A stretch of 64,000 nucleotides of DNA from Afipia sp. 64-13 (lineage in GTDB: Bacteria > Pseudomonadota > Alphaproteobacteria > Rhizobiales > Xanthobacteraceae): the NCBI GenBank assembly GCA_001897755.1, contig MKUJ01000003.1:93754-157753 (forward strand), written 5' to 3'. A program made the translations under genes and the position numbers. Numbering within the stretch: position 1 is the first letter of the stretch; every line of letters starts with the position of its first letter. This document shows positions 31,857 through 41,426 of the stretch, piece after piece. The notes beneath the pieces were generated by a model, which was given only the letters and a program-made list of their open reading frames with translations, did no database searches and was not told the origin of the DNA.

Positions 31857-31945
31857 TCGTCCCGGCGAAGGCCGGGACCCATACGTGATTGTGGTGGTTA
31901 TGGGTCCCGGGTCGCGCGGCCAAACGGCTGCTTGCCCGGGACGAC
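31857..31945. repeat. REP-type palindromic element between serC and serA
   Basis: The outer arms CGTCCCGG and CCGGGACG and the inner arms GGGACCCATA (31874-31883) and TATGGGTCCC (31899-31908) form nested stems. This GTCCCGGCGAAGGCCGGGACCCATA-like family is widespread between genes in Bradyrhizobium-related genomes. Confidence 0.75.
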
Positions 31946-31957
31946 AATCGAGTGTGG

Positions 31958-33130
31958 TTACGCCGCCTTGGCGAGCGCGGCCTTGGTCTCGGCGAAGGCC
32001 CAGTCGAGCCATTGCGTCAGCACCGCGACGTCGGCGGCTTCCACCGTCGCGCCGCACCAGATGCGCAGGCCGGGCGGCGCGTCGCGGTAGGCGCCGAGAT
32101 CGTAGCCCGCGCCTTCCTTCTCGACCGCCGCAACCAGCTTCTTGGCGAAATCCGCCTGCGCCTCGGCGGGCAATGCGGTGATCGCGGGATCGACCACCTT
32201 GAGGCACACCGAGGTGTTGGAGCGGATCGCCGGATCGGTCGCGAGGAAATCGACCCACGGCGTCTTCGCCGCCCAGTCCGCCAGCACCTTGGTGTTGGCA
32301 TCGGCGCGCGCCATCAGGCCCTTGAGTCCGCCGACCGACTTCGCCCAGTTGAGCGCATCGAGATAGTCCTCGACGCACAGCATCGACGGCGTGTTGATGG
32401 TTTCGCCGACGAAGATGCCCTCGATCAGCTTGCCGCCCTTGGTCATGCGGAAAATCTTCGGCATCGGCCAGGCCGGCGTGTAGCTCTCGAGGCGGGCGAC
32501 GGCGCGCGGCGAGAGAATGAGAATGCCGTGCGCGGCCTCGCTGCCGAGCGCCTTCTGCCAGGAGAAGGTGACGACATCAAGCTTGGGCCAATCGAGCTTC
32601 TGGGCGAACGCCGCCGAAGTGGCGTCGCAGATGGTGAGGCCCTCGCGATCGGCGGCGATCCAGTCGGCGTTCGGCACCCGCACGCCGGAGGTTGTGCCGT
32701 TCCAGGTGAAGACGATGTCGGCATTCTTGTCGGCCTTGGCGAGATCGGGAATCTCGCCATAGCCGGCGGTGAGCTTGGTGACGTCCTTGAGCTTGAGCTG
32801 CTTGACCACATCGGTGATCCAGCCTTCGCCGAACGATTCCCAGGCGATCATGGTGACGGGGCGCGGGCCGAGCAGCGACCACAGCGCCATTTCCACCGCG
32901 CCGGTATCGGACGCCGGGACGATGCCGATGCGGTAATCGGCAGGAACTTCGAGCACCTCGCGCGTCAGATCGATCGCGAGCTTGAGCCGCGTCTTGCCGA
33001 TCTTCGCGCGATGCGAACGGCCGAGGACAGCGTCTTTGAGATTTTCGGGGGTCCAGCCGGGGCGCTTGGCACAGGGGCCGGAGGAAAAATGCGGCACGTG
33101 AGGCCGCGAAGCGGGCTTCGCTGCAGTCAT
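31958..33130 (-). CDS. serC: phosphoserine aminotransferase
   Basis: This is a 390-residue PLP enzyme converting phosphohydroxypyruvate and glutamate to phosphoserine. The start [20 protein letters not shown] is the alphaproteobacterial SerC signature. The PLP lysine lies in [18 protein letters not shown], and [20 protein letters not shown] and [14 protein letters not shown] also match. It precedes serA on the same strand. A promoter and a short structured leader lie upstream. Confidence 0.97.
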   Translation of the reverse strand: MTAAKPASRPHVPHFSSGPCAKRPGWTPENLKDAVLGRSHRAKIGKTRLKLAIDLTREVLEVPADYRIGIVPASDTGAVEMALWSLLGPRPVTMIAWESFGEGWITDVVKQLKLKDVTKLTAGYGEIPDLAKADKNADIVFTWNGTTSGVRVPNADWIAADREGLTICDATSAAFAQKLDWPKLDVVTFSWQKALGSEAAHGILILSPRAVARLESYTPAWPMPKIFRMTKGGKLIEGIFVGETINTPSMLCVEDYLDALNWAKSVGGLKGLMARADANTKVLADWAAKTPWVDFLATDPAIRSNTSVCLKVVDPAITALPAEAQADFAKKLVAAVEKEGAGYDLGAYRDAPPGLRIWCGATVEAADVAVLTQWLDWAFAETKAALAKAA

Positions 33131-33177
33131 GATCTATCCTTCCAGATAGTAGCCTCCCGTTGGGGGGAGGTGTCCCG
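33131..33177 (-). ncRNA. serC mRNA leader hairpin (serC RNA motif candidate)
   Basis: The short 5' leader carries a CCTCCC/GGGAGG hairpin (33153-33170 on the plus strand) preceded by GGGACA and followed by GGCTACTATCTGGAAGGATAGATCATG-type sequence up to the start. A conserved serC motif RNA is known upstream of serC in Rhizobiales; position and hairpin fit it. I am matching from memory, not by alignment. Confidence 0.5.
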
Positions 33178-33183
33178 CCGTCG

Positions 33184-33212
33184 CAAATACGCGAAGCCGG
33201 TGGGCAGGTCAA
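33184..33212 (-). promoter_or_regulatory. serC sigma-70-type promoter
   Basis: TTGACC (33212-33207) and TATTTG (33189-33184) on the minus strand are separated by 17 bp. Transcription would start near 33177, right before the leader hairpin. Confidence 0.55.
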
Positions 33213-33307
33213 GGGAAGGAAGCGGTCCGGTCTGTGATATACCTGCCCGCGACGGCGCAAGTCGTTTCTGCGTAACCTCCCCCTCACCCCAAGAGACAGC
33301 CCGGACC

Positions 33308-34138
33308 GTGCCGACCCATGTTCTGCTGATTGTTCTGTTTGCCGCGATCCTGCATGCAAGCTGGAACGCCATCGTCAAATCCGGCAGCGACAAGCGGCTT
33401 GAGGCTGCCATGGTGGCGGCCGGAGCCGGACTGGTCGCGGCCGTCATCCTGCCGTTCCTGCCGCTGCCCACAGCCGCAAGCTGGCCGTGGCTCGCAGCCT
33501 CGGTCGTCATCCACCAACTCTATTTCGTGATGGTCGCGGCGGCCTATCGTGCCGGCGATATGGGCCACACCTATCCCTTGATGCGCGGCAGCGCGCCGCT
33601 GATCGTCGCTCTCGCCAGCGCACCGTTGCTCGGCGAATCCCTGACCGCGACAAGCTGGGCCGGCATCGGTCTGATCTGCGGCGGAATCCTTCTGCTCGCC
33701 TTGCACGGCAGGGCCAATCATCGCGCGACCTTGATCGCGCTCGGCAATGCTCTCGTGATCGCACTCTACACGCTGGTCGACGGCACCGGCGTGCGGCTGT
33801 CCGGCCATGCACTGTCCTACGTGCTATGGCTGCATCTGCTCACCGGCGTTCCGCCGCTGATATGGCTCTGGATGCGGAACGCGGCTGTCGTGAAGACACA
33901 AATTCAGACACGCGGGCCGCTGATGCTCGCAGGCGGCCTATGCACCGTCGGCTCTTACGGTCTCGCATTGTGGGCCATGACGCAAGCACCGCTCGCGAAC
34001 GTCGCGGCGCTGCGTGAAACATCGGTGCTGTTTGCCGTCGCGATTTCGGCACTCATCCTGCGGGAAGGCAACGGCCTGCGCCGTCTCGCCACCGGCGTGC
34101 TCGTGGTCGCCGGCGCGGCGACGCTGAAGATGGCGTGA
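33308..34138 (+). CDS. EamA/DMT-family transporter
   Basis: This is a 276-residue protein starting with GTG (VPTHVLLIVLFAAILHASWN). It has about ten membrane helices and the family elements HASWNAIVKSG, DMGHTYPLMRGSAPLIVALA and LREGNGLRRLATGVLVVAGA. It is a probable drug/metabolite exporter of unknown substrate. Its start lies about 95 bp from the divergent serC promoter. Confidence 0.88.
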   Translation: MPTHVLLIVLFAAILHASWNAIVKSGSDKRLEAAMVAAGAGLVAAVILPFLPLPTAASWPWLAASVVIHQLYFVMVAAAYRAGDMGHTYPLMRGSAPLIVALASAPLLGESLTATSWAGIGLICGGILLLALHGRANHRATLIALGNALVIALYTLVDGTGVRLSGHALSYVLWLHLLTGVPPLIWLWMRNAAVVKTQIQTRGPLMLAGGLCTVGSYGLALWAMTQAPLANVAALRETSVLFAVAISALILREGNGLRRLATGVLVVAGAATLKMA

Positions 34139-34155
34139 GGCCTTCTTTTTAACGA

Positions 34156-34998
34156 CTAAAACCGATAGCCGAGACCACCGCGCACGGTGTTGATGCTGGT
34201 ATCGACGTCGCCGGTCAGGCGAACATATTCCCATTCGGCGCGAGCAAACAGATTGCCGAACAGATTCATCTCGGCGCCGAGACCGGCGGTGTAGCCGTAA
34301 ATCAGCCGGCCGGCCTTGATGCTGCTGGCCGTATCGACGACGGGGCCATTGGCAAGCATAAGGCTCGCATCCGCCTGGGTCGCGCCGTAGCCCTCCAGCA
34401 CCCGCACCGAACCCGTGGTCGTGGCGCGTGCAACAGCCAATCCACCGAAGACGTAAGGCATGAAATTGCCGAACACATAACCCGCGCGGCCCCGGAACGT
34501 CGCCAGGTCCGTGATTTCCATGGCCTTGCTCGATTCATAGCTTACAGCGTGATATTGCCCGCCGGTCAGCGTCGTTGCGGAGACCAGCGTCTGGCTGGCG
34601 GACGACGAACCGACGAACTTGCCGCGCATGTAGCTGATGTCGACACCGAGCGTGACGTCTTCCCACTGGCCGGTGTAGCCGGCGAAACCGCCGAATGACG
34701 TCTGATGCTGCGAGGTCGGCGAGATGAACAGCGGCCATTGCGACACGCCCATGTCATTCTCGATCACCCGGTTCGCCAGCATCCGCGCCGTCATCGCGCT
34801 GTTCGAGCCGGTGAAGTTCATGTCGGTCGAGCCATAACCCGCCTGACCGCCGATGTAGTAGCCTTGAAAGTTGCCGACGCCCCGGCTGAGACCAACCGCG
34901 CCCCGCAACACCGGCAAATCGCCCCAGTCCGGCAAGTCCGCAGCCTGCGCGCCCTGCACACTTGCCGCCATCATCGCAGCCACGATCAACCGACGCAT
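34156..34998 (-). CDS. outer membrane beta-barrel protein
   Basis: This is a 280-residue precursor starting MRRLIVAAMMAASVQGAQAA, a signal peptide cut near AQA-AD. The mature part has alternating strands (FQGYYIGGQAGYGSTDMNF, FGGFAGYTGQWEDVTLGVDI, RAGYVFGNFMPYVFGGLAVA) and ends with a C-terminal aromatic (VRGGLGYRF), as in Omp25/RopB-type porins. The Met at 34998 is chosen because it begins the signal peptide. Confidence 0.88.
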   Translation of the reverse strand: MRRLIVAAMMAASVQGAQAADLPDWGDLPVLRGAVGLSRGVGNFQGYYIGGQAGYGSTDMNFTGSNSAMTARMLANRVIENDMGVSQWPLFISPTSQHQTSFGGFAGYTGQWEDVTLGVDISYMRGKFVGSSSASQTLVSATTLTGGQYHAVSYESSKAMEITDLATFRGRAGYVFGNFMPYVFGGLAVARATTTGSVRVLEGYGATQADASLMLANGPVVDTASSIKAGRLIYGYTAGLGAEMNLFGNLFARAEWEYVRLTGDVDTSINTVRGGLGYRF

Positions 34999-35104
34999 CG
35001 AAACGCTCCTCACCACCGACGCTTAACTATGTTTGATCATCGCCGGTTAACCTTAATCAATCGTTTGCGCGCGCACCTTCGCGCGCAAGAAAGCACAAAC
35101 AAAA

Positions 35105-35128
35105 ACGGCGCGGATCGCTCCGCGCCGT
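35105..35128 (-). terminator. intrinsic terminator of the second outer membrane protein gene
   Basis: The stem ACGGCGCGGA pairs with TCCGCGCCGT around TCGC. A TTTTTGTTTG run follows on the minus strand, 26 bp past the stop at 35154. Confidence 0.9.
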
Positions 35129-35153
35129 CTGCAATCGGTTGCTTGCGAGCCGA

Positions 35154-35984
35154 TCAACCCTTCGTCACCAGCGGCGGAGGCGGCAGATAGGCCGGGCCCG
35201 GATCGATCGCCCAGCGCACGCCGAACTTCACGTCATGCGAGGTGATGTCCTTCATGACGATCGAGGACGGACCGCCGGAACCATTCAGGAGCGTATAGGC
35301 GCCCGGCCGTGCCGAGCCGAGGTTGACGTAGCTGTATGCCAGTTCAAGCGTAAGAGACGGGCTGACCTTGTAGCCGAGACCGGCATGAGCGGCCCAGGCG
35401 AAATTCCAGCTTCCACGGTCGGCGAAGGTCGCAACCGACGCATTGGTCACGCCACCGTTGACCTGAATGTTGTCATCGCGGAATCCGCTGATCATGTTGT
35501 AGGACGTGCCGACGCCGACGCCGACAAACGGCGTAACACACCACCACGTTCCCAGATCCGCATACGCGTTGATCATAAAGAGCGCTTCCGACTTGCTGCC
35601 GGAGTAGTTGTCCGACTGAAACGATGTCGGGCTGAAGATCAGCGGGTTCGATCCATGGAAGTTGGCGCGACCGCGATACTGACCCGTGACGTCCGCGCGG
35701 AACCAGCTGTTGAACTGATAACCGACGCCGACACCGAACAGCGGCGAGCTGTCGAATCCCATGCCGACATCGACCATGCCCGGGTTCTGCTGAGCCGTCG
35801 CGCTATCGAGCTTTTTCAGCCGCTGGTTGGTCATGCCGATATCGCCGCGCAGATACCAGCCGCCAAAGTCCGCCGGTGGCGGCGGAGCATAGGGCGGCGG
35901 TGCAAGCGGCAGATCGGCTGCGAACGCCGCGCTCGACAACAACGACACCGCAGCAGCGGCAAGCACAGGTTTCACGGAACGCAT
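35154..35984 (-). CDS. outer membrane beta-barrel protein (Omp25-like)
   Basis: This is a 276-residue precursor with signal peptide MRSVKPVLAAAAVSLLSSAA-FAAD. A Pro-rich stretch (PLAPPPYAPPPPADFGGWYL) precedes a barrel of alternating strands (FGVGVGYQFNSWFRADVTGQ, VTPFVGVGVGTSYNM, HAGLGYKVSPSLTLELAYSY). It ends VRWAIDPGPAYLPPPPLVTK instead of a terminal Phe. A CtrA-type box lies 83 bp upstream. Confidence 0.88.
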   Translation of the reverse strand: MRSVKPVLAAAAVSLLSSAAFAADLPLAPPPYAPPPPADFGGWYLRGDIGMTNQRLKKLDSATAQQNPGMVDVGMGFDSSPLFGVGVGYQFNSWFRADVTGQYRGRANFHGSNPLIFSPTSFQSDNYSGSKSEALFMINAYADLGTWWCVTPFVGVGVGTSYNMISGFRDDNIQVNGGVTNASVATFADRGSWNFAWAAHAGLGYKVSPSLTLELAYSYVNLGSARPGAYTLLNGSGGPSSIVMKDITSHDVKFGVRWAIDPGPAYLPPPPLVTKG

Positions 35985-36066
35985 CGGTTAGTCCTTTCGT
36001 CTGGTGAGGCACAGACGACGCAAAGGCCTCACTCAAATCCTCAGGAAGGACGATGGCACCAAATGC

Positions 36067-36082
36067 TTAAGCGCCACTTAAC
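36067..36082. promoter_or_regulatory. candidate CtrA box
   Basis: TTAA, GCGCCAC, TTAAC: an exact TTAA-N7-TTAAC match to the CtrA consensus, followed by four more TTAA tetranucleotides within 50 bp at other spacings. It lies upstream of the outer membrane protein gene at 35984. Confidence 0.5.
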
Positions 36083-36250
36083 CCTAATTCTTAACCGCGA
36101 TTTTTAATGCGGGTTAAGCGAATGGGTTAACGATGCGTTCATGCGCTCGCCACAGATCCTAACAATGCGTTGATGAGAACGTCAGGCATTCTGACGCAAC
36201 AATCACGAACGCCCGCTCGCGCTATTTAAGGAAGAGGACGCGCCCGACGA

Positions 36251-37492
36251 TCAGACGTCGGCGCGTTTGAGCTGCGGCAGAAGAACCGCGAGCAGACCGA
36301 TCGCCGGCAAATAGGAGCAGACGTGATAGACGAAGCCGATGCCGGTGTGGTCGGCGACATAGCCGAGGATCGCCGCGCCGATGCCGCTGATGCCGAACAC
36401 CAGACCGAAGAACAATCCGGAGATCATGCCGAAGCGATGCGGCATCAGTTCCTGCGCATAGACGATGATCGCGGGCATCGCCGAGGCGATGACGAAACCG
36501 ATCACAACGCTGAGCACGAGACTCCAGAACAGGTTCGCGTAAGGCAGCGCCAGCGTGAAAGGCAACGCGCCGAGGATCGAGAACCAGATCACATATTTCC
36601 GGCCGAAGCGGTCGCCGAGCGGGCCGCCGAAGAAAGTGCCGCAGGCGCTGGAAGCGAGAAACACGAACAGATAGATCTGCGCGGTCTGCGTGCTGACGCC
36701 GAACTTCTGGATCAGATAGAAGGTGTAATAGCTGTTGATGCCGGCCAGATAGAAGCCCTTGGAGAACAGCAGCACCATCAGCACGACCAGTGCGAACGCC
36801 ACGCGCGACGATGACAGCATCCCCGACGCGCCATCCACCCTTTTGCCGGCGCGCGGCATGATCCGCGGCTTGTACCACACGCCGATGCGCCACAGGATGA
36901 TCATCGCAAGCCCCGCTATCAGCGAGAACAGTGCGATGCTGCCCTGCCCGAACGGCACCACGATCGCCGCCGCCAGCACCGGGCCGATGGCGCTACCGAA
37001 ATTGCCGCCGACCTGAAAGATCGATTGCGCCAGACCGTAGCGGCCACCGGACGCGACGCGGGCGATCCGCGAGGACTCCGGATGAAAGATCGCCGAGCCC
37101 ATCCCGACCAGTCCGGCGGCGATCAGGATCATGCTGTAGACATGCGCGACGCTGAGCAGCAGCAGACCGACCAGCGTGAAGCCCATGCCGATCGCCAGCG
37201 AGAACGGCTTCGGCCTGCGGTCGGTGTAAAGTCCGACCAGCGGCTGCAACAGCGAGGAGGTGAACATGCAGGCCAGCGTGATCATGCCGACCTGGGTGAA
37301 ATCCAGATTGTAGTTCGCCTTCAGGACCGGATAGATCGCAAAGATCAGCGACTGCATCAGATCGTTGAGGAGATGCGACAGGCTGATCGCGCCGAGCACC
37401 ATCAGCACCGGGCCGGTCGGCGGCGGCGGCGCGCTGCTGGCGACGATGGGCGCGCCCATGGTGTCTTCGGACAGGATGACCGGCTTGTTCAC
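36251..37492 (-). CDS. fsr: fosmidomycin-resistance-type MFS transporter
   Basis: This is a 413-residue major facilitator with 12 hydrophobic helices. Sequence landmarks of Fsr are clear: LGAISLSHLLNDLMQSLIFA, FHPESSRIARVASGGRYGLA then QSIFQVGGNFGSAIGP, FYLAGINSYYTFYLIQKFGV, DRFGRKYVIWFSILGALPFT and PHRFGMISGLFFG. E. coli Fsr exports fosmidomycin; the natural substrate is unknown. Resistance here is inferred from the close match. Confidence 0.9.
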   Translation of the reverse strand: MNKPVILSEDTMGAPIVASSAPPPPTGPVLMVLGAISLSHLLNDLMQSLIFAIYPVLKANYNLDFTQVGMITLACMFTSSLLQPLVGLYTDRRPKPFSLAIGMGFTLVGLLLLSVAHVYSMILIAAGLVGMGSAIFHPESSRIARVASGGRYGLAQSIFQVGGNFGSAIGPVLAAAIVVPFGQGSIALFSLIAGLAMIILWRIGVWYKPRIMPRAGKRVDGASGMLSSSRVAFALVVLMVLLFSKGFYLAGINSYYTFYLIQKFGVSTQTAQIYLFVFLASSACGTFFGGPLGDRFGRKYVIWFSILGALPFTLALPYANLFWSLVLSVVIGFVIASAMPAIIVYAQELMPHRFGMISGLFFGLVFGISGIGAAILGYVADHTGIGFVYHVCSYLPAIGLLAVLLPQLKRADV

Positions 37493-37676
37493 GCAATGCC
37501 TTCCGTCAAAAGGAAACGGCCGCCATCACCCGGCAGGCCGCGACCGTATGAGGGCGGACCGTAACGGGAAACGACAATCCTCGCCAGCCAGGCCGGATCA
37601 TGACTGATTTGCAGCGGTGTCGCATGTCTTGCAGCGAACGGCGGCGCCGGCCGTGGCGAAACAGGCGCCGTCCGGA

Positions 37677-39023
37677 TCAGGCCGCCGCGGTCATGCCGAG
37701 CGCGGAGACGATCATGTCCACCGCCTCTTCCACCACGATGCGGTCGTCGCCCTCGCCCATCACCCGGATCACCGGCTCGGTGCCGGAGGAGCGCACCAGC
37801 AGACGGCCGCTGCCGTTGAGCCGCTGTTCGGCTGCGGAAATCGCCGACATCACGTTCGGATTCTCCAGCGGCTTGCCGGCGCGGTAACGCACATTCTTGA
37901 GAATCTGCGGCAATGGCTCGAAGCGGTGGCAGACCTCCGAAACCGGGCGGCCGAGCTTCTGCACCACGGCCAGCACCTGCAGCGCGGCGACGAATCCGTC
38001 GCCGGTGGTGGTGAAGTCCGACATGATGATGTGGCCGGACGGCTCCCCGCCGAGATTGTAACCCTGCTGAAGCATCTGCTCGAGCACGTAGCGGTCGCCG
38101 ACCGGCGTGCGCACCAGCCCGAGACCTTCGCCGGCCAGGAAGCGCTCGAGGCCGAGATTCGACATCACGGTGGTGACAATGCCCGGTTTGGACAGACGTC
38201 CGTCTTCCTTCCAGCTTTGCGCGATCACCGCCAGCAACTGGTCGCCATCCACCAGATGGCCACGCTCGTCGATCACCAGCACGCGGTCCGCATCGCCGTC
38301 GAGCGCGATACCGATATCGGCGCGCATCTCGCGGACCTTGCGGCTGAGCGCCTCCGGCGACGTCGACCCGCAATCCTTGTTGATGTTGAAACCGTCCGGC
38401 TCGACGCCGATCGAGATCACGTCGGCGCCAAGCTCCCACAGCGCTTCCGGCACCACCCCGTAGGCGGCGCCGTTGGCGCAATCGACCACGATGCGCAGGC
38501 CTTCGAGATTGAGATCGCGCGGCAAGGTGCGCTTGGCGAACTCGATATAGCGGTCGTGAACGCCGTCGATGCGGCGCGCGCGGCCGAGGTTGGCGCTGGG
38601 CGCCAGCCGCTTGTCGATGTTCTCGTCGATCAATTCCTCGATCTGGCTTTCGACCTCGTCCGACAGCTTGAAGCCGGCCGGACCGAACAGCTTGATACCG
38701 TTGTCGTCGAACAGATTGTGCGAGGCGGAGATCATCACGCCGAGGTCGGCGCGCATCGATTTGGTCAGCATCGCCACCGCCGGCGTCGGAATCGGCCCGA
38801 GCAGCAGCACGTCCATGCCGACCGAGGTAAAGCCCGCCACCATCGCGTTCTCGATCATGTAGCCGGACAGCCGGGTGTCCTTGCCGATCACCACGCGATG
38901 ACGGTGCTCGCCGCGCTGAAACACCAGCCCCGCCGCCTGCCCGACCTTGAGCGCCAGCTCCGGCGTGATCAGCCCATTGGCCCGGCCGCGAATGCCGTCC
39001 GTTCCGAAATATTTGCGAGCCAT
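37677..39023 (-). CDS. glmM: phosphoglucosamine mutase
   Basis: This is a 448-residue enzyme converting glucosamine-6-phosphate to glucosamine-1-phosphate for UDP-GlcNAc and the cell wall. The start [15 protein letters not shown], the phosphoserine loop [18 protein letters not shown], the metal loop [10 protein letters not shown] and the sugar loop [11 protein letters not shown], plus [15 protein letters not shown] at the phosphate-binding site, are all present. The length is standard. Confidence 0.97.
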   Translation of the reverse strand: MARKYFGTDGIRGRANGLITPELALKVGQAAGLVFQRGEHRHRVVIGKDTRLSGYMIENAMVAGFTSVGMDVLLLGPIPTPAVAMLTKSMRADLGVMISASHNLFDDNGIKLFGPAGFKLSDEVESQIEELIDENIDKRLAPSANLGRARRIDGVHDRYIEFAKRTLPRDLNLEGLRIVVDCANGAAYGVVPEALWELGADVISIGVEPDGFNINKDCGSTSPEALSRKVREMRADIGIALDGDADRVLVIDERGHLVDGDQLLAVIAQSWKEDGRLSKPGIVTTVMSNLGLERFLAGEGLGLVRTPVGDRYVLEQMLQQGYNLGGEPSGHIIMSDFTTTGDGFVAALQVLAVVQKLGRPVSEVCHRFEPLPQILKNVRYRAGKPLENPNVMSAISAAEQRLNGSGRLLVRSSGTEPVIRVMGEGDDRIVVEEAVDMIVSALGMTAAA

Positions 39024-39262
39024 GGTGCCCCCTGCGCTGCGGTCATTCCCGCGCCGCGAATGGCCATGCGGCCCCGCGCGCGGATCAATTGATGGCGTTT
39101 TATAAGGCCTTACCGTTGCTGCCGCTTCAAAAAATATGATGAATCATTACCGGCCGAAGCCGCCATCCATTCCGGAACAAACGGCTAAGCCGTTACTTAT
39201 CAATGCCTTACCATATCCCATCGGTTGCCTTCGGCATGCACCACGGGAATTGGCATTCCCAA

Positions 39263-39493
<231 letters not shown>

Positions 39494-39514
39494 TCAATTG
39501 CCCAGAGGCGCGGC

Positions 39515-40732
39515 ATGAGCGATGTTGCGGCGATCAGACCAGCCACGTCAGGATACACGATGAAGAACGTCACATGTATCGAGGATCTGCGCGCGATTCA
39601 CAAACGCCGCGTCCCGAAAGCTTTTTTCGACTACTGCGATCGTGGATCCTACACGGAATCGACCCTGCGCGCCAATCGAAGCGATCTTGATCAGATCAAG
39701 TTCCGTCAGCGCATCCTGGTCGATGTCTCCTCGCGAACGCTGAACACCACGATTCTGGGCGAGCCCGCGACGATGCCGCTGATTTTGGCGCCCGTCGGCC
39801 TCACCGGCATGCAGTATCGCGACGGCGAAATCTACGCCTGCCGCGCCGCGCAGGCCCTCGGCATTCCGTTCACGCTGTCGACAATGTCGATCTGCTCGAT
39901 CGAGGACGTCGCGCAGAACGTCGACAAGCCATTCTGGTTCCAGCTTTATGTGATGCGCGACCGCGGCTTCGTGAAATCGCTGATCGAGCGCGCCATCGCC
40001 GCCAAATGCAGCGCACTGGTGCTCACGGTGGACCTGCAGGTGATCGGCCAGCGTCACGCCGACATCAAGAACGGCATGACCGTGCCTCCGGAATGGAGCC
40101 TGTCGAAGCTGTTCGACTTCGCCACCAAGCCGGCCTGGGTCTCCGGCGTGCTGCGCGGCAAGCGCCGCACCTTCGGCAACCTCGCCGGCCAGATCAAAGG
40201 CACCGACGATATCAACTCGCTCAGCCTGTGGATCTCCTCGCAGTTCGATCCGGCGCTGAACTGGAAGGACGTCGAATGGATTCGCAGCTTGTGGCCCGGC
40301 AAGCTCGTCATCAAGGGCATCCTCGACGTGCATGACGCGCGCGAGGCGGTGAAGACCGGCGCCGACGCGCTGGTGGTGTCGAACCATGGCGGCCGCCAGC
40401 TCGACGGCGCGCCCTCGTCGATCACCGTGCTGCCGGAGGTGGTGCAGGAGGTCGGCTCGCAGATCGAGGTGATGTTCGACGGCGGCATCCGCACCGGCCA
40501 GGATGTGATGCGTGCACTCGCGCTCGGCGCCAAATCCTGCATGATCGGCCGCTCCTACATCCACGGCCTCGGCGCCGGCGGACAGGCCGGCGTCGCCAAG
40601 GCGGTGGACCTCATCGCCAAGGAGCTCAGCACCACCATGGGGCTGTGCGGCGTCAATCATGTCGAGGATATCGATCGCCGGGTGCTATGGGACCCCATGC
40701 CCACCAACGCCGTCGGCCACGCCCACGGATAA
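39515..40732 (+). CDS. lldD: FMN-dependent L-lactate/alpha-hydroxyacid dehydrogenase
   Basis: This is a 405-residue TIM-barrel enzyme oxidising L-2-hydroxyacids such as lactate. The start region MKNVTCIEDLRAIHKRRVPK and FFDYCDRGSYTE match LldD. The flavin site shows LAPVGLTGMQYRDGE and LVLTVDLQVIGQRHADIKNG. The catalytic His-Arg pair lies in VVSNHGGRQLDGA. It ends with IEVMFDGGIRTGQDVMRALA and ACMIGRS-like CMIGRSYIHG. The Met at 39515 is preceded by AGAGG; the Met at 39560 is an alternative. Confidence 0.92.
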   Translation: MSDVAAIRPATSGYTMKNVTCIEDLRAIHKRRVPKAFFDYCDRGSYTESTLRANRSDLDQIKFRQRILVDVSSRTLNTTILGEPATMPLILAPVGLTGMQYRDGEIYACRAAQALGIPFTLSTMSICSIEDVAQNVDKPFWFQLYVMRDRGFVKSLIERAIAAKCSALVLTVDLQVIGQRHADIKNGMTVPPEWSLSKLFDFATKPAWVSGVLRGKRRTFGNLAGQIKGTDDINSLSLWISSQFDPALNWKDVEWIRSLWPGKLVIKGILDVHDAREAVKTGADALVVSNHGGRQLDGAPSSITVLPEVVQEVGSQIEVMFDGGIRTGQDVMRALALGAKSCMIGRSYIHGLGAGGQAGVAKAVDLIAKELSTTMGLCGVNHVEDIDRRVLWDPMPTNAVGHAHG

Positions 40733-40750
40733 TCCCGCGGCCTTCGCGCA

Positions 40751-41368
40751 TCACATCGGCGGCGTCAGCCCGTCGCGGCCGACGCTGATGCGCGTCGCCT
40801 CCAGTGCGCCGTCCGCGGCCCTGCCGGTCGCGGCGATGATGTGGGCGCCAACCCTGATGTCGCCGCGCTCGCCCGGCACGAAGGTCACCACCACGGTCTG
40901 CGGCGTCAGCACCACCTGCTTGGCGCCGCCTTTGTATGTCACGGTCAGGACCTGACCCTCGTGGCCGGCGATCTTTGTCAAAGCACCATTGGTCATGGTG
41001 CTGTTCGGCGCGGAATCCCACGGCTGCGAGCCCTCGCCGGTGCCCCGCATCGCTTCGGGAAACACATGCACCTCCGTCGCCTGATCGGCGCCGTCCTCGG
41101 CCCGCACCGAGGTGACGCCGATATAGGCGCCGACCTTTATCTCGTCGCGCGAGATCGGCACCACGCCGGTGAGACGCACATTGCCCGCCATCCGCATCAC
41201 CACGTTGGTGCCGTCGCGCGCTTTCACGATCAGGATCTGGCCGTTGACGGATTCAATCGTGCCGCGCACCCGCGAGCCGGCCGGCTGCGCGTTCGCCGCC
41301 TCAAACCTCGGCAGCAACAAAGCGGCCAGCAGGCACAACGACGCGAGCAGCGGGCTGGAAAATTTCAT
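40751..41368 (-). CDS. secreted protein of the DUF5666-like type
   Basis: This is a 205-residue precursor starting MKFSSPLLASLCLLAALLLP, a signal peptide. The mature part is two repeats of a small beta domain: RGTIESVNGQILIVKARDGT with IKVGAYIGVTSVRAEDG, and GHEGQVLTVTYKGGAKQVVL with IRVGAHIIAATGRAADG. This is an OB-like fold for periplasmic binding of unknown ligands. The family name is tentative. Confidence 0.75.
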   Translation of the reverse strand: MKFSSPLLASLCLLAALLLPRFEAANAQPAGSRVRGTIESVNGQILIVKARDGTNVVMRMAGNVRLTGVVPISRDEIKVGAYIGVTSVRAEDGADQATEVHVFPEAMRGTGEGSQPWDSAPNSTMTNGALTKIAGHEGQVLTVTYKGGAKQVVLTPQTVVVTFVPGERGDIRVGAHIIAATGRAADGALEATRISVGRDGLTPPM

Positions 41369-41426
41369 CGGCGTCTCCGGACCTGTCAGACAAAGCACGC
41401 TTTGCGGCGATATTTCGCGGTCAGCC

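Noticed and set aside
31831-31947. Upstream extension of serA to 31947
   Set aside because: It translates the REP element (the VPAFAGTT-type peptide typical of these repeats). The family start is at 31830.
37617-39092. Long plus frame opposite glmM
   Set aside because: Antisense shadow with His/Arg-rich composition; glmM is intact on the other strand.
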